From the NCBI RefSeq assembly GCF_003966735.1, contig NZ_AP017378.1:1349501-1413500 (forward strand): a stretch of 64,000 bases of DNA, written 5' to 3'. The position numbers and the translations under genes were made by a program. The stretch is from Desulfovibrio ferrophilus (GTDB taxonomy: Bacteria; Desulfobacterota; Desulfovibrionia; Desulfovibrionales; Desulfovibrionaceae). Numbering within the stretch: the first letter of the stretch is position 1; each line of letters starts with the position of its first letter. This document shows, one piece after another, positions 61,091-64,000 of the stretch. The notes beneath the pieces were generated by a model that saw only the letters and a list, made by a program, of their open reading frames with translations, was not told the origin of the DNA and searched no databases.

Positions 61091-62428
61091 ATGAACGAGG
61101 ACAACGGCGGTAAACTGCCCTTGCTCCCTGACGAGCCACCTCCGGCCGATCCCCCTTCCGAGGGAGAAGACAAAGCCACCCGACGCCGGGCATGGCTTTG
61201 GGGAGGTGTGGCGCTGGGAGTTGTATTGGCAATCATCCTGGCGGGAATGTTCCTGCGTGATGCTCCTGGCCCCGAGCAGGCAAACGGCATCCGCATGGCC
61301 GCAGACCCACCTCCGGTACGCCAGCCACATCCTATGGCTCCCGTACAGCCCCCAGCAGCACCCGAAGCAGCCCCAACGCCGAACCAAACCAATGGGAACG
61401 GTGGAGGCTATCGGGGCTTTGAGGAGACCTTGGGTGTCCCGCTGGAACGGATGGTCAGGCAGGTGGACTATGCCCTGGTGGAGACTCTGCTGTTTACCGG
61501 GTACAGCCCGCAGGCCATGTCCATCAGTGAGGTGCGCCTGGAGCGTTACCACGACGAGCAGTATCATTTTCAGGCTTTGTCCATCGAACTCGAAGGGGGC
61601 ACGGACAGGTTCCTGAGTGCACTGACCACCGCTCTCGGCAAATGGGCACCGGAAGCCAGCCTCATTCGCATCGGTGACGCCTGGCAGGTAACTGTGGTAG
61701 GTCAAGCCACACACCTATTGAAGTTTCATGTGGTTGCGCCTGAACTAGAAGCCCCCGAGGGTGGCCGACTATCCGTGGTCATCGACGACCTTGGGCGTAG
61801 CGTACGTTTTGCCAACCACTTGGCAGAACTGCCTTTTCCGGTGACATTTTCGGTGCTGCCCTATGAGCCGCATTCAGCCGAGGTGGCACAGGTCGCGGCC
61901 AGAGACAGGATTGAACTGTTGCTGCACCTGCCCATGGAGCCCAAGGCCTATCCCGAGGTAAACCCGGGCCAAGGCGCATTGTTCACCACCATGGGGCCTG
62001 ACGAAATTCGACAGGTGCTGACGACAAATCTGGAGCGTGTCCCCGGGGCAGCGGGTGTGAACAACCACATGGGTTCCAAATTCACCCAAACCAGCAAAGC
62101 CATGGCCGTTGTCATGCAAACGCTCAAGGGACGAAACATGTTTTTTCTGGATAGCCTGACGGCTCCGCGCAGTGTTGGTGCGCGCGAAGGTCTGGCCGCG
62201 GGACTATCCGTTTACAAACGCAATGTCTTCCTGGACAACATACGGGATACAAACGCCATCCTTCGCCAACTGGAGAAGGCAGAGCGTATCGCTGCCACAA
62301 CCGGGCAGGCAGTGGCCATCGGGCACCCCTACCCGGAAACACTGGCGGCACTGAAGACATGGGGGGAACGGCAGAACCGAACTGTACGGGTCGTGCCGGT
62401 CCGGGAACTCAAACCTCTTCAACCATAA
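61091..62428 (+). CDS. Divergent polysaccharide deacetylase (DUF610/YibQ-like)
   Basis: A 445-residue protein with one N-terminal membrane helix (about residues 35-56), a Pro-rich linker (about 65-105), a middle domain and a C-terminal NodB-like region: LSVVIDDLGRSVRFANHLAEL, FSVLPYEPHS, LLLHLPMEPKAYPEVNPG, NNHMGSKFTQ, FFLDSLTAPRSVG and AIGHPYPETL. This fits the divergent polysaccharide deacetylase family, common beside ctpA/envC. The usual Asp/His metal residues are partly kept (IDD, NHMGS). Catalytic activity is uncertain. Confidence 0.85.
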   Translation: MNEDNGGKLPLLPDEPPPADPPSEGEDKATRRRAWLWGGVALGVVLAIILAGMFLRDAPGPEQANGIRMAADPPPVRQPHPMAPVQPPAAPEAAPTPNQTNGNGGGYRGFEETLGVPLERMVRQVDYALVETLLFTGYSPQAMSISEVRLERYHDEQYHFQALSIELEGGTDRFLSALTTALGKWAPEASLIRIGDAWQVTVVGQATHLLKFHVVAPELEAPEGGRLSVVIDDLGRSVRFANHLAELPFPVTFSVLPYEPHSAEVAQVAARDRIELLLHLPMEPKAYPEVNPGQGALFTTMGPDEIRQVLTTNLERVPGAAGVNNHMGSKFTQTSKAMAVVMQTLKGRNMFFLDSLTAPRSVGAREGLAAGLSVYKRNVFLDNIRDTNAILRQLEKAERIAATTGQAVAIGHPYPETLAALKTWGERQNRTVRVVPVRELKPLQP

Positions 62429-62441
62429 GACGGAGTCCGCA

Positions 62442-63407
62442 ATGAAACGTTTGTCGATCCTTATTGCAGTCCTGCTCATGAGCCTCATGTGCACAGCGGC
62501 ATGGGCCAAGACCTACACCATTTCAGTCAACCAGTTCGTCGAGCACCCGGCCTTGGACGCCGTACTCAAGGGTCTTCAGGATTCCCTGAAAGAGCAGGGC
62601 CTGGAGGTGAAGTACAACGTGCATATCGCCCAGGCCAACATGGCCACTGCCAACCAGATTGCCCAGTCCATTGCCGGTGAAAATCCCGACATGGTCGTGG
62701 CCATTGCCACTCCCTGCGCCCAAGCCTGTGCGCAGATCGTGAAGAAAGCCCCGCATATGGCCAAGGTGCCGCTGCTGTTCTCCGCCGTGACCGACCCCAA
62801 GGGTGCCGGTCTGGTCAAGGATCTCAACCACCCCGGCGGCAATATCACCGGTGTGTCTGACATGACCCCCGTGGACAAGCATCTGGCCATGATCATGGAG
62901 ACCGTCCCCGGCCTGAAGAGCCTGGGTGTGGTTTACAATTCCGGTGAAGCCAACTCCAAGACCCTGGTCAACATGCTGCGCGAGGCCTGTAAGGCAAAGG
63001 GCGTTTCCCTCGAAGAAACCACTGCCTCCAAGACATCCGACGTTTACCAGGCCACCAAGAGCCTTGTGGGTCGCACCCAGGCCGTCTACGTGCCCACTGA
63101 CAACACAGTGGTCTCCGCCCTGGAATCCATGGTCAAGGTCTGTGAGCAGAATCATCTGCCCCTGTTTGCTGCGGATGTGGATTCCGTGCCGCGCGGAGCC
63201 GTTGCTGCCCTCGGATTTGACTACTACCTGCACGGCAAGCAGACCGGCGCCATGGCTGGTCGCATCTTCGGCGGCGCTTCTGCTGCAACCACCCCCGTGG
63301 AGTTCCAGGAAGGCATGAGCCTGCACCTGAACCTGAAGGCCGCCAAGGCCCAGGGGCTGGTCATTCCCGAGGCCGTGATGGCCAAGGCTGACAAGATCGT
63401 CGAGTAG
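62442..63407 (+). CDS. ABC transporter substrate-binding protein (TrpX/ABC_sub_bind family)
   Basis: A 321-residue periplasmic binding protein of the ABC-sub-bind family, some of whose members bind tryptophan or tyrosine. A signal peptide spans about residues 1-23 (cut after AWA). The mature part has YTISVNQFVEHPALDAVLKGLQDSLKEQGL, AQSIAGENPDMVVAIATPCAQA and VPLLFSAVTDPKGAGLV, with FDYYLHGKQTGAMAGRI at the end. Ligand unknown. A hairpin and the permease gene follow. Confidence 0.9.
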   Translation: MKRLSILIAVLLMSLMCTAAWAKTYTISVNQFVEHPALDAVLKGLQDSLKEQGLEVKYNVHIAQANMATANQIAQSIAGENPDMVVAIATPCAQACAQIVKKAPHMAKVPLLFSAVTDPKGAGLVKDLNHPGGNITGVSDMTPVDKHLAMIMETVPGLKSLGVVYNSGEANSKTLVNMLREACKAKGVSLEETTASKTSDVYQATKSLVGRTQAVYVPTDNTVVSALESMVKVCEQNHLPLFAADVDSVPRGAVAALGFDYYLHGKQTGAMAGRIFGGASAATTPVEFQEGMSLHLNLKAAKAQGLVIPEAVMAKADKIVE

Positions 63408-63438
63408 CCCAAACTTGCACTCCCTGAGTATTCAAGGT

Positions 63439-63469
63439 AAGGGCGCGTTCAACCGCGCCCTTCACCTTT
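63439..63469 (+). terminator. Hairpin between the binding-protein and permease genes
   Basis: AAGGGCGCG (63439-63447) and CGCGCCCTT (63454-63462) form a stem that extends outward through one bulge and is followed by CACCTTTT. It likely causes partial termination, giving more binding protein than permease. Confidence 0.8.
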
Positions 63470-63490
63470 TAGAGGAAATCATACATCGCA

Positions 63491-64000
63491 ATGAGCCTAT
63501 TCGCACTGCTAGGAGCCCTGGAACAAGGGCTCGTCTACGGAATCATGGTCCTGGGGGTCTATCTGACCTTCCGTATTCTGGACTTCCCGGACCTCACAGT
63601 TGACGGCAGCCTGCCTCTTGGTGCCGCTGTCTCTGCCGTATGCATTACCAATGGAATGCACCCTGTGGCCTCGCTGGGAATGGCCATGGGAGCCGGTTTT
63701 CTGGCAGGAGCCATGACCGGCATCCTGAACACCAAGCTGAAAATCCTGCACCTTCTGGCCTCCATCCTGACCATGACCGCGCTGTATTCGATCAACATTC
63801 GCGTCATGAGTGGTCCCAACGTTTCCCTCCTCGGCGTGGACACGGTCATCGACCCACTGATCAATGCCGGTTTACCCGGATACTGGGCTTCGCCCGTGCT
63901 GTTCGGTGGCTTTGTGATTGCCGTGGTCATGGGGCTGATCTGGTTCCTGTACACGGAGATCGGGCAGACCATGCTCGCCACGGGTGACAATCTGCAGATG
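63491..64000 (+). CDS. ABC transporter permease (partial, runs off the right edge)
   Basis: An open frame of 170 codons with no stop before the window ends. It reads MSLFALLGALEQGLVYGIM, then LTFRILDFPDLTVDGSLPLGAA, KLKILHLLASILTMTALYSIN and ends at DNLQM. The hydrophobic pattern and the early FPDLTVDGS block match the BPD_transp_2 permeases that pair with TrpX-type binding proteins. The ribosome site (AGAGGAA) is about 15 bases upstream. The matching ATPase is expected beyond the edge. Confidence 0.9.
   Translation, partial: MSLFALLGALEQGLVYGIMVLGVYLTFRILDFPDLTVDGSLPLGAAVSAVCITNGMHPVASLGMAMGAGFLAGAMTGILNTKLKILHLLASILTMTALYSINIRVMSGPNVSLLGVDTVIDPLINAGLPGYWASPVLFGGFVIAVVMGLIWFLYTEIGQTMLATGDNLQM

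Overview
The window looks like a chromosomal stretch of a Gram-negative, flagellated, hydrogenase-bearing anaerobe, most likely a member of the Desulfovibrionales. This is inferred from gene content and order, not from a marker gene. The evidence is a fliA-cheY-fliL flagellar tail with several lineage-type unknowns, two CheV proteins, KDO and lipopolysaccharide genes (waaA, kdsB), hydrogenase maturation genes hypD and hypE, a standalone cytoplasmic CbiK, a sigma-54 activator locus and a large Mrp-type antiporter operon. Base composition is GC-rich, with a visibly AT-richer patch near 19.8-20.2 kb. I saw no rRNA, tRNA, CRISPR array, insertion sequence or prophage.

Layout. 0-3.7 kb: end of a flagellar operon (flhG tail, fliA, cheY, fliL, three poorly known proteins). 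3.8-8.3 kb: housekeeping genes (dus, ispH, cheV, nadE). 8.5-11.5 kb: a TetR-controlled small operon (TetR, PNPOx-like, DUF2867-like) and a DUF6765 protein. 11.6-13.9 kb, minus strand: hypE and hypD. 14.1-19.7 kb: HD protein, ddl, waaA, kdsB, carA and a TPR protein, with many overlaps. 20.1-24.5 kb: a surface-sugar locus (winged-helix/Rossmann protein, NeuB-type synthase, two glycosyltransferases). 24.6-32.1 kb, minus strand: cheV2, galE, pdxA, a CBM48 protein, glgA, NUDIX, a Sua5/YrdC protein and a TrmH-type methylase.

32.2-36.8 kb is the most unusual regulatory locus. A PAS-type sigma-54 activator with a Cys/His cluster and an altered Walker B is followed by a NifX-like small protein, a well-spaced -24/-12 promoter, a degenerate receiver, a twin-CBS protein and a DASS/SLC13-type transporter. 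36.9-38.4 kb holds a hexapeptide beta-helix protein. 38.6-46.8 kb is a rearranged Mrp operon (E, F, G, DUF4040, B, C, three antiporter-like subunits, one small membrane protein) ending in a CRP-like sensor without a DNA-binding domain.

46.9-50.1 kb: a nickel/cobalt ECF transporter part (L, Q, O, no M/N subunit) plus cbiK. 50.2-51.9 kb: a chemoreceptor. 52.1-54.7 kb, minus strand: alpha-glucan phosphorylase, pairing functionally with glgA. 54.9-64 kb: dut, argD, a 59-residue ORF, prmA, an EndoIII-like glycosylase, an EnvC-like protein, an S41 protease, a divergent polysaccharide deacetylase, and an ABC transporter whose permease runs off the window.

Intergenic DNA carries many stem-loops. Two have exceptionally long perfect arms (28 bp at 19766-19824 and 23 bp at 52009-52059). 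Functional names come from motifs read by eye; no database search was run.
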